A DNA stretch of 26,118 nucleotides. Origin: Chara braunii. Lineage: Eukaryota; Streptophyta; Charophyceae; Charales; Characeae. Below are positions 7,496 through 17,443 of the stretch, piece after piece (the stretch's first letter is position 1; each line of letters opens with the position of its first letter). The notes beneath the pieces are model-generated. The model did not search any database and was not told the origin of the DNA. It worked only from the letters and a program-made list of their open reading frames with translations. Position numbers and translations under genes: made by a program. The stretch is taken from positions 911,849 through 937,966 of the forward strand of contig BFEA01000399.1 of NCBI GenBank assembly GCA_003427395.1. The letters run 5' to 3'.

Positions 7496-8852
7496 ATGGA
7501 GGACGCTCATCGTTTCCTCGAGTCCATGAATGACTTCGCTTGCGCGGCGGATCAGCAGCGGCCGTTCTCCATTCTATTGTCGTCCTCGGGCCTGGCAGGT
7601 ACAGGAGATGGATACATCCAATCCTCTATTTGCACCACCAACTCTCAGATTTGTGTGCACACGGCTGACAGCTTGCCGAGGGAACCCCCACGATCGTGGG
7701 TGATGAGGCGAGGAGATGGTCAGTGGGGCAACATGACCGTCCAGGACGATGCTGAGGACGTCTTCTACAAGACTTTAGTCTGAATGAAACGATCCACTTT
7801 CAATCACATCTTGGTCGTAGTGCAGCCGAGTCTGACACGGCAAGTCACGCGGTTCAGACGCCCTCTCGCTCCTGCTAATTTTTTAGCTTACGCCATTCAT
7901 CGGTGGGCCACCGGAGATAGCTTTCACCATAGTGCGTGGGGTTATCAGATGGGAACGACGAGCGGGCTGAGGTACGTGGACGACGTGTCAGAAACCATCA
8001 TCAAGTGCTTTCCTCATGCTATCTCCTTCGGCACAGCCGCCGATCGTGAGGCTTCCATGGCATACTATGCAGCCCATGGTTTCCCGGATTGCTAGGGGTG
8101 CATTGATTGCACTCATGTATATGTCGATAAGCCCGCTAATGTGTGTGGTGACACATATTGTTTTGGCAGAACGAAGCGGTTCTCGGTTGCGGCGCAGCTT
8201 GTGTTCGACCACAATCTTTGTATATTGGACGTGCACGTGGGTCTTCCTGGCACGGTCCATGATTCTCTAGTTCTCAAGAACAGCTCATTGTACCGGCGCG
8301 CTTGTTCGGGTAGCCTGTTCGTTCAACATATCAGACACAGGGACCTTGCACTTGTTAACAATGTGTTGGGGGGTTACCTTCTTGGGGATGCAGGTTACCT
8401 TCTTGGGGATGCTGATCACCCCTCTATGGGCCCACTAATCGCGGTCCTGAGTACACAGTGTTTAACTCTCGCTTTAATTGGTGTGTGTCGATAGCGAGCG
8501 CGACAATGACGTTTTAGAAGGACGCTTCCAGAATTTTCACAGACCACACCGACCCAACATAAAAACCCTGCCGAGGCAGTTCCATGCGGTTTGTATACTG
8601 CATAACATTCTTATAGATAGGGGCGAGGATGTTGATGTCGTGCTGCGACGGTTGGGCCGCAGACAACGTGCCGTAGCGAACGACAGACCGGCTAGACATC
8701 ATGGCGGGGCAGCACGTTCTGATTCCGCTGTGGGTAAAGCTCTGCGTCACACCCTCTGTCGTCATATCTGCCAGCGGCGGTGGAGTGGACGGGCCATTTC
8801 TGAACCCTCATTCGCAATATCTGTCAGTGGAGTTGCCCTTCCTGCCGGGTAG
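7496..8852 (+). pseudogene. PIF/Harbinger DDE transposase, broken
   Basis: The family catalyses cut-and-paste transposition with TWA-type 3-bp target duplications. The reading frame from ATG 7496 (MEDAHRFLE) gives the N-terminal part, then a TGA at 7781. It continues in the same frame as MKRSTFNHILVVVQPSL and RWATGDSFHHSAW, a typical helix-turn-helix region. A TAG at 8093 interrupts just before GCIDCTHV, which holds the first catalytic Asp (codon 8105). The motif VGLPGTVHDSLVLKNS holds the second Asp (codon 8261). A frame change between about 8440 and 8490 leads to VLEGRF (candidate Glu, codon 8517) and RPNIKTLPRQFHAVCILHN, the usual C-terminal block. A 21-bp tandem duplication at 8372-8413 repeats the residues GYLLGDA. 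Two nonsense codons and at least one frameshift make it non-functional unless they are sequencing errors. Total length matches the family. Confidence 0.88.
8372..8413 (+). repeat. 21-bp tandem duplication inside the transposase relic
   Basis: GGTTACCTTCTTGGGGATGC occurs twice with a period of 21 bp. It adds seven codons without shifting the frame, in the region before the third catalytic residue where family members carry a single GDxGY-like motif. Confidence 0.9.
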
Positions 8853-8882
8853 CCAAACAAGTCGGAGAGAGAGAGAGGGAGA

Positions 8883-9290
8883 GTGAGGAGGGCACCTGCC
8901 ATCACAAGTGTGAGCGTATGCAATGTCGTTCGCCCCCTCTTCTCGGTTCAGATGGAACCGTCAAGGGAGTGGAACAGCTGGTGGAGCCACTACTCGTCGA
9001 ACAATCACGTGATCATGTTAGACACGGGGAGAATGGCGATAGGGAATGGTATACAGATCCCATCTCGTGGAGACCAAGATTGCTGCACCGGTATAGCCCG
9101 CGAGCAAGCTGCCTCCTTGGCGAGCATAACTGTCGAAGCTCTACGGCTGCTCGAGTTGATTTATGCTGCGGACGAGACGGCGGCAGCTGTTGTCAATGAA
9201 CGGCATGAGACCCTCGTCACCTCCCGGCAGCCACTTGCGGACAACAGTGAAGATATCGGGTTTTGCACACCTTGCGCGAGATATAGGTAA
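8883..9290 (+). CDS. Unrecognised 135-residue ORF
   Basis: I do not recognise this protein. The ORF starts 30 bp after the end of the transposase relic, just past a short GAGAGA run. A second in-frame ATG at about 8952 (MEPSREWNSWWSHYSSN) is an alternative start. The C-terminal half (AREQAASLASITVEALRLLELIYAADE, split here as AREQAASLASITVEAL and RLLELIYAADE) looks like an amphipathic helix, and codon use looks plausible. No zinc-finger or Myb motif is visible, so it is not obviously the second Harbinger protein. Its last 74 bp overlap the end of the minus-strand CCHC ORF, so at least one of the two 3' ends is probably not native. It may be a fragment of an exon. Confidence 0.3.
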   Translation: MRRAPAITSVSVCNVVRPLFSVQMEPSREWNSWWSHYSSNNHVIMLDTGRMAIGNGIQIPSRGDQDCCTGIAREQAASLASITVEALRLLELIYAADETAAAVVNERHETLVTSRQPLADNSEDIGFCTPCARYR

Positions 9291-10119
9291 TATCTCTCGC
9301 CTCGCATAGTTTCTTCACTTCCCGCCATTCCTTCGCCATCAACTTGGACCTGGTATCCAGGATATTACTTACTAAATTCCCTTTACTGCACGATGCTGGG
9401 TACTCTTTCACTGCGGAGCCGTTCTTCATCGGCGTGCTAGCCTTCCTCCTCAGGTTTTTCTCATAGTCTGCTTTTGACATGACCCTTGCTTCCTCTTCCC
9501 AGTCATCCAGTGTTGTGTAATTCTTCGCTATTCGCTTCCTTCTTGCTCTCTTCGGTGGTACTTTTGAGCCATCACCCGCCGGAACTTCTTCCTCCATAAG
9601 GTACGTATCGAGTCCATTCGCAAACACCTCCCTATCTTGTTTCGGGGTCTTGAAATTTATTGCTAACGCGATCTGGATTTCCGTTTTTATTTCCGCTCGG
9701 AAATTTCGCAGGTCCCTTGATACTGCAGCTATCATTCTTAGCTTCGCCTCCTCAATCTTTCTATCTCTCCGGTCGCACTCCTCCAACATCATCCTTCGAA
9801 TCTTCTCATCACGCCTCTCCTCTTCCAATTGTTGCTTTCTTCGTTCAACTTTTATCCTTCTTCTCTCCTCCTCCGCCTTCTTGTTTTCCTCTTCCTCCAT
9901 TTCCTTCTGCATCTTGCAGTCTGCCCATCTAACCACTCGGTTTATGCTATCTTCATTCTCCTTCCTTGATTGCCAGTACTTCGCATTGTTAGCAAAGGCG
10001 CCTTGTCCCCTGCCCACTGGGCAGTCTCTCGCAATGTGGCCGGCTTGGTTGCAATTGAAACAGATGGTCGAGCTACTTGCTCCACCTGCTCCGGTTCCTG
10101 CATTGCCTAACGACGCCAT
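9217..10119 (-). CDS. CCHC zinc-knuckle, coiled-coil protein (retroelement-like)
   Basis: This is an intact 300-residue ORF. Residues 1-18 are Gly/Ala/Ser-rich. One CCHC knuckle (CFNCNQAGHIARDCP, about residues 20-34) fits C-x2-C-x4-H-x4-C, a nucleic-acid-binding motif common in Gag-like and ORF1-like proteins. A long charged coiled coil follows at about residues 75-145, rich in Glu, Lys and Arg. Next come a basic patch (KVPPKRARRKRIAK) and a C-terminal segment EWREVKKLCEARDITYI that resembles a short SAP-like helix pair. The start is well placed: AACAACATGGCG has A at -3 and G at +4. There is no protease or reverse transcriptase downstream; the frame stops soon after the SAP-like segment. 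It is most likely the first ORF of a retroelement or a domesticated relative, possibly 3'-truncated. The exact family was not verified. Confidence 0.6.
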   Translation of the reverse strand: MASLGNAGTGAGGASSSTICFNCNQAGHIARDCPVGRGQGAFANNAKYWQSRKENEDSINRVVRWADCKMQKEMEEEENKKAEEERRRIKVERRKQQLEEERRDEKIRRMMLEECDRRDRKIEEAKLRMIAAVSRDLRNFRAEIKTEIQIALAINFKTPKQDREVFANGLDTYLMEEEVPAGDGSKVPPKRARRKRIAKNYTTLDDWEEEARVMSKADYEKNLRRKASTPMKNGSAVKEYPASCSKGNLVSNILDTRSKLMAKEWREVKKLCEARDITYISRKVCKTRYLHCCPQVAAGR

Positions 10120-10241
10120 GTTGTTACTGCACGAAGTTCAGTGGCTAGTTCTCTCGGGTCTCCCTTAGTACCTGTAGACTCTGCTAACGCTTGCCACTGA
10201 AGTTCCTTGGCCCACATATCTTGCTATAAACCTTGCCTCGC

Positions 10242-10305
10242 CGTTGCCTGTAGCCTTGCTAAAACAAACTCGTCGTTGCCCGCAGCCTTGCTGAAACAAA
10301 CTCGT
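10242..10305. repeat. 32-bp tandem repeat, 2 units
   Basis: CGTTGCC-G-AGCCTTGCT followed by AAACAAACTCGT occurs at 10242 and 10274 with three substitutions. Confidence 0.85.
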
Positions 10306-10607
10306 GAAACTCTTGCACCACAAACGAGTAGTCGACACAGCCACCAGTGTGAGTATCTCCTCTCATCCGGTTACCATGCTACACAGAATAGTGGAAACAG
10401 TGGCCAACTACCTTACGTACACGCTTCGAATGCTCATCAATACATAGCGGCACATACTCATCTCAACTCACGCGCACATTCCTCGACGCGTTTCGATCGG
10501 TTGCGCTCCAATCATCCTTAGGGGGCTTCCCACACACCCTCGCCTTGCGGCCCACCGATCACACCTTCCTACCTTCCGAGAACAGAGGGCCGATCAGGCC
10601 TTGCCCT

Positions 10608-10615
10608 CCTATATA
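10608..10615 (-). promoter_or_regulatory. Candidate TATA box for the CCHC gene
   Basis: The minus strand reads TATATAGG, preceded by CAG and followed by AGGGC, about 490 bp upstream of the CCHC start codon. It would imply a leader of roughly 450 nt or an intron in the leader. One motif only. Confidence 0.3.
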
Positions 10616-11048
10616 CTGAACTCCAAGTAGGACGCTTCGTCAACACGGCACGTCCTCCCCTAACGGGCACTTCCGCGAGCTACTACGGCTATGGCTGAAC
10701 TGCCACATAGACGTTGCGTCGAGCGCTATATTGTTCGTTACGTGTCGGCCCTTCACGAGCTACGTAAGCTTTGAATTGTTGATGCGACGACTGAGCCTGC
10801 AGGCCAGCTTTCCCCGCATGTTCACGTGCTGAGGTACCATGCAGCGACTAACGTCTCTTTCCTTGCCACTAGTCATTCCAACGATCAAGTTTCTTCTTCA
10901 AGCAGTCTTTCACTAACAACGAGTTCCCATTGGACAACTCCTTCCTCCGTTCTAATTTCCCATTGGGCTAATCCGAGCGTCGCGGATCCCCACCTAAAAG
11001 ACTGGTACGTGGCTCCGTGATCCAGTCAGTTACAAGTGTGTACGCGCA

Positions 11049-11112
11049 TGACCTGTACGAATTCGAAATCCGACACACCGTGACCTGTACAACTTCAAAA
11101 CTCCGACACCCA
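11049..11112. repeat. 32-bp imperfect tandem repeat, 2 units
   Basis: TGACCTGTAC-AATTC-AAA-TCCGACACC occurs at 11049 and 11081. The period equals that of the repeat at 10242, but the sequence is unrelated. Confidence 0.7.
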
Positions 11113-11150
11113 TATTTCTCGCTCTTTTTGAAAATGTGCGGGTAGTCCGG

Positions 11151-11205
11151 TAGTACCGTGCCTGGGCTGCCTTTCTGGCAGCGGGGCTACCGTGGCAGTG
11201 CCACG
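11151..11205. repeat. Small foldback
   Basis: GCTGCC (11166-11171) pairs with GGCAGC (11177-11182) around TTTCT. Further outward, TACC/GGTA-type words and a GTGCC/GGCAG pairing extend it imperfectly. Confidence 0.45.
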
Positions 11206-11253
11206 TAATTTCTAGGGCACAAAATTAATTCACATATGCCAGTGTCGGCGCGA

Positions 11254-11271
11254 ATACCCTTACAAGGGTAT
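11254..11271. repeat. 8-bp perfect inverted repeat
   Basis: ATACCCTT and AAGGGTAT flank an AC dinucleotide. Possibly a protein-binding palindrome. Confidence 0.5.
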
Positions 11272-12095
11272 CCGCCCTGGTTTCTGCAAAAGACAGAAGG
11301 TAAGTTTTTTTTGAAATTTAAGTATATTGCGCGAGTCGCGGTTGCATCTTGTTAACGCTGACTAAATGGTTGACTAAGAGAAGAGAGTGTGTGAGCGCGT
11401 CGTTTTGAGGCGCACGTGATGATTCTTATTCTGATGCTATAGAGTCGGCGTTCCCGCCAACAAAATTTTGACTTTTGATTAAAACTAGGAAAGGTTTTCT
11501 TTTCGACCGTAGTGTACCTGCGTTCATATGGCGTGCGTCATCGGAAGTGGGTTTGCTTGAGCAGAAATTGGGGCGTGCGAGAGAAAATAAAACGCGAGCA
11601 GTGGCCTCCGCACGGTAGATGCAGGAGGTTGACAGTCGTGGACGGAGCCAGGCCCTATGAGCAGCGGGCGCCATGAGTCGGTGGTCGTGAGTTTGGTCCG
11701 TAGGCGAAGGAGTGGCCTTGAGGTATTTTAGTATGTCTGCGTGCCGTGCGGCAATAGTTTATATTGAATTTTGCAAGTAGTTCGTATCAGCCTTGGGAAT
11801 AACACTATTGGTTACGACATTGGACTCTTAGGGCCGAAGTACAGGGATCGAGGGCGGTGACCGGGGACAACGGAGCATTGGAGCGGTTGAAGATGCCGAA
11901 GGGTTGAGGGCCTGACGGGGCTATCCCCGTGGTTTTTGTTGACGGCCCACCCGCGGAAAGGGGTCAGCGGAACTGAGAGAGGTACCGACGGTTTCCCTTC
12001 CTCAAAAGCACCATTTTTAAATTTTAATTTTTTCTTTATTAATTTTTTGTCGGTCCCGTTTTTGATGGTTTTGTAGGTACCAAGGCTGTCTGTGA

Positions 12096-12163
12096 GGACC
12101 AACGGGCTTGGCTCGGTTGATACAACCATGAGCTGTTGAAACACGGACTGAGGAGTTCAATGT
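12096..12163 (+). repeat. tRNA-like SINE head, copy A
   Basis: The order is GGACCAACGGGCTTGGCTCG, GTTGATACAACCATGAGC, TGTTGAAA and GAGGAGTTCAA. It aligns with copies at 12851 and 20840. The A box-like TTGGCTCGGTTGATA and B box-like GAGTTCAATG are diverged. Confidence 0.55.
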
Positions 12164-12850
12164 GCATGCGAGCCGGAGGGGGTCTGACCCGCGAGGCCGA
12201 AGAAAACTGAGCGGCGGGCCCCCCTGCGCGAGCACGGTCTGTTCCCTGCGATCCGCTGTGAGAGGTTTTGAGTGTCGGTATGCCGTTGGGGCTGATGAGG
12301 GACAAGACTGGTCATACAGATTTTTGCTGAAGTCCCATAGGTGCCATTTGTGTGCCTATTTGTCGGCGGCCTGTGGAGCCGCAGGGCCAAGAAAATTGCG
12401 GTCACCGTCACCGCTGGAGGTGACCGGAGATGCTCATGAATTGGTTCAAGGGAGTTCATGCACAATTTGTGGATAGCTCTGTGTGACCAGCAAAGCACCA
12501 ATTTGCCATAGCTGCAGACGGCCAGGGTCGTGTCCCGTCTGAAAAGGTACAGCAGTGTGTGACCTGAACCATGCCCAAAACCTCAAAGTTGCCCGTCCCA
12601 AATCGGCATAAATTTGCAGGTTTGGGGCTGCAGTGTGAGTATGCTTGAGCATGCCCATTGGGGCCCGAAAGACGGTGAACTGTGCCAGGGCAGAGTGGCC
12701 CAGGGCAGAGTAGGGGTGCCCGCAGTGGTAACAAGCTGGTCACATGGAGCCCCTCCCCTTTCTGCTGTTTTTCTTTATTTTTATGTTTTTTTTATACCCT
12801 TTGGTTTCAGGATGGGGTGCGGCCCAGGCGTGGGTCTCGAGGCTGGCAAA
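12164..12850. other. No recognisable gene
   Basis: GC-rich sequence with many overlapping open frames and no domain. A short tandem CAGGGCAGAGT repeat lies near 12686-12712. Confidence 0.4.
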
Positions 12851-12925
12851 GGTACCAGTGGGCCTAGCTCAGTTGGTACACACATGAACTGTACAATGCA
12901 GATCGGATCTGGGGGCTGTGCCGTG
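12851..12925 (+). repeat. tRNA-like SINE head, copy B
   Basis: GGTACCAGTGGGCC then TAGCTCAGTTGGTA, an exact tRNA A box, then ACACATGAACTGTACAATGC. The B-box position (ATCGGATCTGGG) is degenerate. It lies just upstream of the U6 relic. Confidence 0.6.
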
Positions 12926-12943
12926 GGGCTTTGAGCCATCTGC

Positions 12944-13030
12944 GTCCTTCAGGACATCCGTTAAAAGTGGAATGCTACAGGGAAGATTTGCATGGCCCCT
13001 GCAAACATGGTCATGGTACTGCCGTGAGAT
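12944..13030 (+). pseudogene. U6 snRNA-like pseudogene
   Basis: GTCCTTCAGGACATCCGTTA followed by AAAGTGGAATG-TACAG-GAAGATT and GCATGGCCCCTGC follows U6 spliceosomal RNA in order. It includes the 5' stem-loop and an ACAG-GA block related to the catalytic ACAGAGA (here ACAGGGA). The plant-type 5' stem and ACATCCG argue for the green lineage. After 13010 the match fades. The changed ACAGAGA box and the decayed 3' half rule out a working U6. AGATCGGAT occurs at 12900-12908 and 13035-13043 and may be a 9-bp target duplication, or the relic may be fused to SINE copy B. Confidence 0.78.
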
Positions 13031-13049
13031 GTTTAGATCGGATGACAGC

Positions 13050-14600
13050 CGCACCACTGCAGGCAGGCGCATTCAGGTTCGTACCAACGAGTGAATACGG
13101 CAAGATACAGGTAGGGAAGTGCAAGTGTGACTTCATTCCTGTGAAAAGTGGGGGATCGTTTTCCTCGATTTTTGCTTTTTTTTCCTGTTTCTTTTATTTC
13201 CTTTCTGATGCCACTTTGAAGATGGTCCCTCCCCTCGCCGGTATCGCCCACCTGCAGGTCGGGGGCAGCCCCCTCATGTTCTCTTGTGAACACGGGTCTG
13301 GCTGCTATGGGGTTCCCCGTATGCCTACAAGTAGTAGTAGTGGTAGGTAGGCAGTATGAGGTGAAATTGAGAGAAGAATATACTAAAAAAAATAATAATA
13401 ATAAAGATGGTCTCATTTTTATGCCCCTTTGCCTTGAGGGGTGAACCTGGTGCCGTGCTTGATCAGATTCATCCCACGCTGTAGGCTGCGAGGAACACTA
13501 TATGAGGTGAGCCCGGCAGCGAGGCACAGGGACGCTGCAGTTTTGAAGACAAGCTGTGGTAGAATTGCATAGTGGCAAGCATCGTTACGTGGGAACGCGT
13601 GCGTTAGCAGCAGACGAGGCGGAAGAAAGGGAAGAAGAGGATAACGCGGGAGATGATGAAGAAGCCAAGGAAAAGAGGGTGAACCCAGACGGGAATCTGC
13701 GCTAGGTGCATTTAAAAGCAGAGATGAAGATGGCGGTCAGAGGAAGAAGGAGAGCGGGAGGAAAAGGGCAGATCTCGGCCGTTCCTTGACGGAAAAGGGT
13801 GAATGAAGACTCAAATCCGAGGTTCTGGGCTATGGCGAGCCCGGATTTGATGTTAGTTTTAGTAAAAAGTTAGTAAGATAAGAGTTAGTAGTGAAAAGAG
13901 GTGCGCGAGGGATTGGAGATAGTGAACGTGGTGAGGCAGAAGGGCTCAGATCTCGCCCGTTCCTTGATGAAAACGGGCAGGGGAAGGTGCTGAATGGGGG
14001 TTTTAAAGGTCAGCGAGTCGCAATCTGCGATTAGAATAGGGTGAAAGTTAGTGGAAGAGAAGTTAGTAGGGAATGAGGCTGCGAGGGAGGTGTTGGAGAG
14101 GTGGATATGGCGGAAGAATATGTTGCGTAGCTCGCTCATTTCCCGACGAGAACAGGTAAGGGAGGAAGCAAGGTGGGGGTTCCTGGCGAGCTCGAGGGTG
14201 CATGCAAATCCCATGATGAGAATGCGGCTTGGGCGCCTGGGACTCATGGGCTGCGCCGAGGCAAGTAGGCTAAGGAATGACAACGTATATTGCCAATTTT
14301 CAGGGGCGGAGTCAGTCAAAATTTGTTCGTTCTAACGAAGGCAGAAGCGTGAAGGGGGGCGTGAGGTTCGAGACTTACCTGCTGGAGATCGATTCCGAGT
14401 CGGCTCGTCCAAGTGACTAAGGAGAGTGGGGTCAGTCGAGGAGTTGGGGACTTACCTATTACCCGGCGTGTTGCCCCTCCTATCAATGGAAAACTCTCTC
14501 TCCACCTCGTGCATGCGCACGACAGCTCACGTACCTGACCCTATTCTACCGAAAAGCTCAACCGAGGCAATGGCGGGCAGGCAGCGAACAAACCGGCAGA
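13050..14600. other. Purine-rich non-coding stretch
   Basis: Rich in G and A on the plus strand. It includes a 53-codon open frame without a start codon at 13547-13705, ending ADEAEEREEEDNAGDDEE and then KEKRVNPDGNLR. That could be the end of an acidic exon or simply purine-rich sequence. A diverged repeat within the stretch is listed separately. Confidence 0.35.
13769..13975. repeat. Diverged direct repeat, spacing 178 bp
   Basis: CAGATCTCG, C or G, CCGTTCCTTGA, then GAAAA occurs at 13769 and 13947. Both are followed by GTGAATG/GCTGAATG-like words and later by GTTAGTAG/GTTAGTGG. It looks like an old tandem duplication. Confidence 0.55.
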
Positions 14601-14610
14601 CTTAAGTGTC

Positions 14611-14612
<2 letters not shown>

Positions 14613-14694
<82 letters not shown>
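14613..14694. repeat. (AG)41 microsatellite
   Basis: 82 bp of uninterrupted AG. It produces artificial Arg-Glu and Ser-Leu open frames in other readings. Confidence 0.97.
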
Positions 14695-14698
<4 letters not shown>

Positions 14699-14699
14699 C

Positions 14700-16760
14700 A
14701 CTTCGACATAGAAAGCGGTGAACTGACGGAGAGGGCTGAATCAAGGGAACTAGCTTGTAAATGGATGAATCAGCAGGGAAAGAAAACCCCGTGGGACTCA
14801 AATTTTGGCTCGTCTCTGTGTAATGATCCGAGAGAGAAGGATTGACAGGCGCAGGGCTTCGCAGAAACTATACAGCTGTTAGCAGATTAGGCAAGTGTCA
14901 TGAGGTGAGCTCGAGGGAAGAGAGTTCATCTGGTTTGGTTTCTGATGCGTGCACGGGTGGTGAGGGCATGTATGGGATCCTGACGGAGGGCCGTACAGTC
15001 GACATCCGCACACACTTTGGCTGGCACTGCTGTCTCATTTCATAGTAGCCACAGGCTGCTCTTGGACCACGGTCGTAGCCAACGTGCCTCGGATCAAGGG
15101 AGGTGCGGGCATTTGAGACAAGTACGTGGTGGGTCTGCTGGGCAGAGTGCGCAAGAGTGTAGAAGGTGAAGGGCTTACCTGCTAGTTAAGTGTCCCCCAT
15201 GCTTTAGGTGGAGTATTCGGTTTACTCCACAACATTGGTAAACGGACGTACGGGACACATATTTGGTTTGGGGTCGGGTAGGTTCGTCAAAAGAAATGTA
15301 GAGAGAAGTGAAATACTTATCTAACCAGGCTGCAACTGAGGTCGCGAGGCCGTGGGGCACCTTTTCTTTAGAGACTGGTACACCGGCCACTGAGGCTTTA
15401 AGTCCGCACACCTTGCTGTTACGTCGCTAACAACGGTGACTGTGAAAGGGGTGGAGGAGCTCAAGTTGCTGAGGCCTGAGGCAGTCAGGCTCATTAGGGC
15501 ACAATGCTTGCTGTGGGCTACCGCTGGGTTAGACGCTACCCCTCACGGAGTACTAGCGGATTGCTGGGCACACGGCTAACATTCAAGTTGTGCATCGCTG
15601 TGCGTGACGCCGAGCCACTACAGTGCGCTGAAAGCACGCACTCATTGGGGGTTGTACTTGCTGTGCATCTTACTGCGCAGACGGCGTCTTGCTACACTTG
15701 CTGTGCAGACTGTGTATTGCTGCACCTTCGTAGAGCAGCAGTGACACCGTGATGCTGTGCAGACTGTGTATTGCTGCACCTTCGTAGAGCAGCGGTGACA
15801 CCGTGATGCTGTGCAGCCTGAACACTGTTGAGTTTCAGTTGTTGGGCTTGCTGGGCAGTTCGCTGAGTACTAGCGGCACACGATTGCAGACTCAAAGGAA
15901 TGAGCAGGCACTGCAAAGAGGGCTAGTGTCATGACCTGAAGGGTCTGTTAAGGGGCTAGTATTCTGCTTTGGGCTGTGAAGAGGAAGGTGTTGGAATGAC
16001 GATTGTTGGGTTACTGTGAGGCTGCTGCTGCAACTGTCTTCAGAGGTAGCCGTTTCCCCTCTCCGCTGTACGCTGCAGTTTGGCAGGGCACCGTTCATGC
16101 TATGCATCACTGTTGTGCAGAACGTTATTCCTTACAGTGGGCAGCAGTGGCATTGCCTGGGAGAGGGCACTGTAAGTCATGGGAGTGAGTGAAGCTTTAC
16201 AAGGGCGCTTACTGCTGCAGCTTGGAGGTTCGTCAGGGGACTGTTACTCGGCGTTTTGGCTGTAATCTGATCTTCTGTACTGCACCTTATTGGCCATCAT
16301 TGCGGAGCCCTCCGGAGCTGAAGACGTCAAGGCCCTCTCCTGCGAGTCTGTGCGCACCCCTCTTGGATCTAAGTGTCTATACTTTTCTTTCTTCTGCCCT
16401 TCTCAATCTCAGTCTAGTCTATTTGTGCCGAGGGGAAGGCGGCAGGTGGGATTGCAACCCGTAGGTCCACGCCAAGGCCTCTTGCGAGAGCTCTGTCGGA
16501 ACCCAGGCGGGGTTCTGGAGGCAGGGAACACTCAGGTATAACCCTCGATTTACGCGTGTGATCCTATCACTAAACAATATTATCCTATTGCTATTGGCCA
16601 GACTGTAAGTATGACTGGAAAAGGTAACTGTTTTTCTTTACTTGTTTGAATTCAGGACATTGTTTTGCAAAGTAAACGGACAAATATGTATTGGTTTAAT
16701 CAAGATTATCAGTGTTGATTCAGAAAACACAGAGCTGTCAAATATGTTGCGGAGGCTGGG
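14700..16760. other. No recognisable gene
   Basis: Many short frames, none with a domain. GT- and CTG-rich in 15500-16150, with the 54-bp repeat listed separately. TACTAGCGG-like words recur at 15552 and 15867. Confidence 0.4.
15701..15817. repeat. 54-bp tandem repeat, 2.2 units
   Basis: Units start at 15701 and 15755 (CTGTGCAGACTGTGTATTGC), with a partial third at 15809. The first two units differ at one position (CAGCAGTG/CAGCGGTG). The period is a multiple of three, so it keeps open frames in shadow readings. Confidence 0.92.
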
Positions 16761-16766
16761 CGAACA

Positions 16767-17040
16767 CATAAGTTGCGGGCTGCTCATGGTTCAATTCTTT
16801 GTTTATGCCGAACGTTCAGGCTGATCAGCCTTGCCATAAGTTAGTGCGGCCCGGTCATACGCCTTATGTCAATCGTCTAGGCAGAAACTGGTCACACCAT
16901 AAGTTGGTGTGATTTGGTCCTATGCCCTACGTATATCTGTGCTACCAGACTAGGGCACCATAAGTTGGTGTGGCCTAGCCATATAAACTGGCAGGTCAGT
17001 CACATCCATAAGTTAGGTTGACTGATCCTATGTCTTATGT
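16767..17040. repeat. Five-unit hairpin array with a conserved CATAAGTT core
   Basis: CATAAGTT occurs at 16767, 16835, 16898, 16959 and 17007. In four units it sits at the apex of an inverted repeat whose stem sequences differ. The clearest are TCACACC/GGTGTGA (16892-16911), CTAGG..CACC/GGTG..CCTAG (about 16950-16977) and TCAGTCA/TGACTGA (about 16996-17026). A CTTATG-like word follows units 1 and 4 and could pair with the CATAAG loop. Changed stems that still pair suggest selection for structure, either in RNA or as paired protein sites. I recognise no known family. Confidence 0.7.
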
Positions 17041-17443
17041 AAGGAAGGGTAAAAAGGGAATAACGAGGTTTTTTTAACGAACTGTGTGGCCTGGAATGGA
17101 ACCTGTGGGTTGGTGAGAGATGTTGTTGTGCTCACCTATGTATGTTTTCCTTTGGGGTATCTCTGAGGATTTCCTATTTGATAGCTTAGCCGTTTTAGAT
17201 GCTCGCTGAGTGTTGGAGCTATAGGCAGATGAGATGGATGATGGGAGGGAAGCTTGGGATAAAATAGGACTGACCCTGCTAGGAGTTAAGATCTGTGTTA
17301 GCTCACGATCTCATGTAGAGGTCGTGCAGACTGTCGTTGATTGTGAATTATCAAGCAGGTGTCAGAGGTTAGTCCCAAGTATAGCTTCGCTTTGTCTTTC
17401 TGATTTCAGCTTTGTATAAATCTTGGCAGCCTTCTGTTCCTAA

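Larger units (their letters stand above)
10120..11800. other. Upstream region of the CCHC gene, no other gene seen
   Basis: No supportable coding region. It holds the two 32-bp tandem repeats and two small inverted repeats listed separately. On the minus strand it is the leader and promoter side of the CCHC ORF. Confidence 0.4.

Noticed and set aside
13885-14319. 144-residue minus-strand ORF
   Set aside because: No domain or motif, and it crosses one unit of a diverged non-coding repeat. The long frame is explained by purine-strand bias.
14541-14845. Ser-Leu and Arg-Glu repeat proteins
   Set aside because: They are translations of the (AG)41 microsatellite.
16767-17040. CRISPR-like array
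   Set aside because: Repeats are only 8 bp identical, spacers are irregular, the stems vary, and the genome is eukaryotic.
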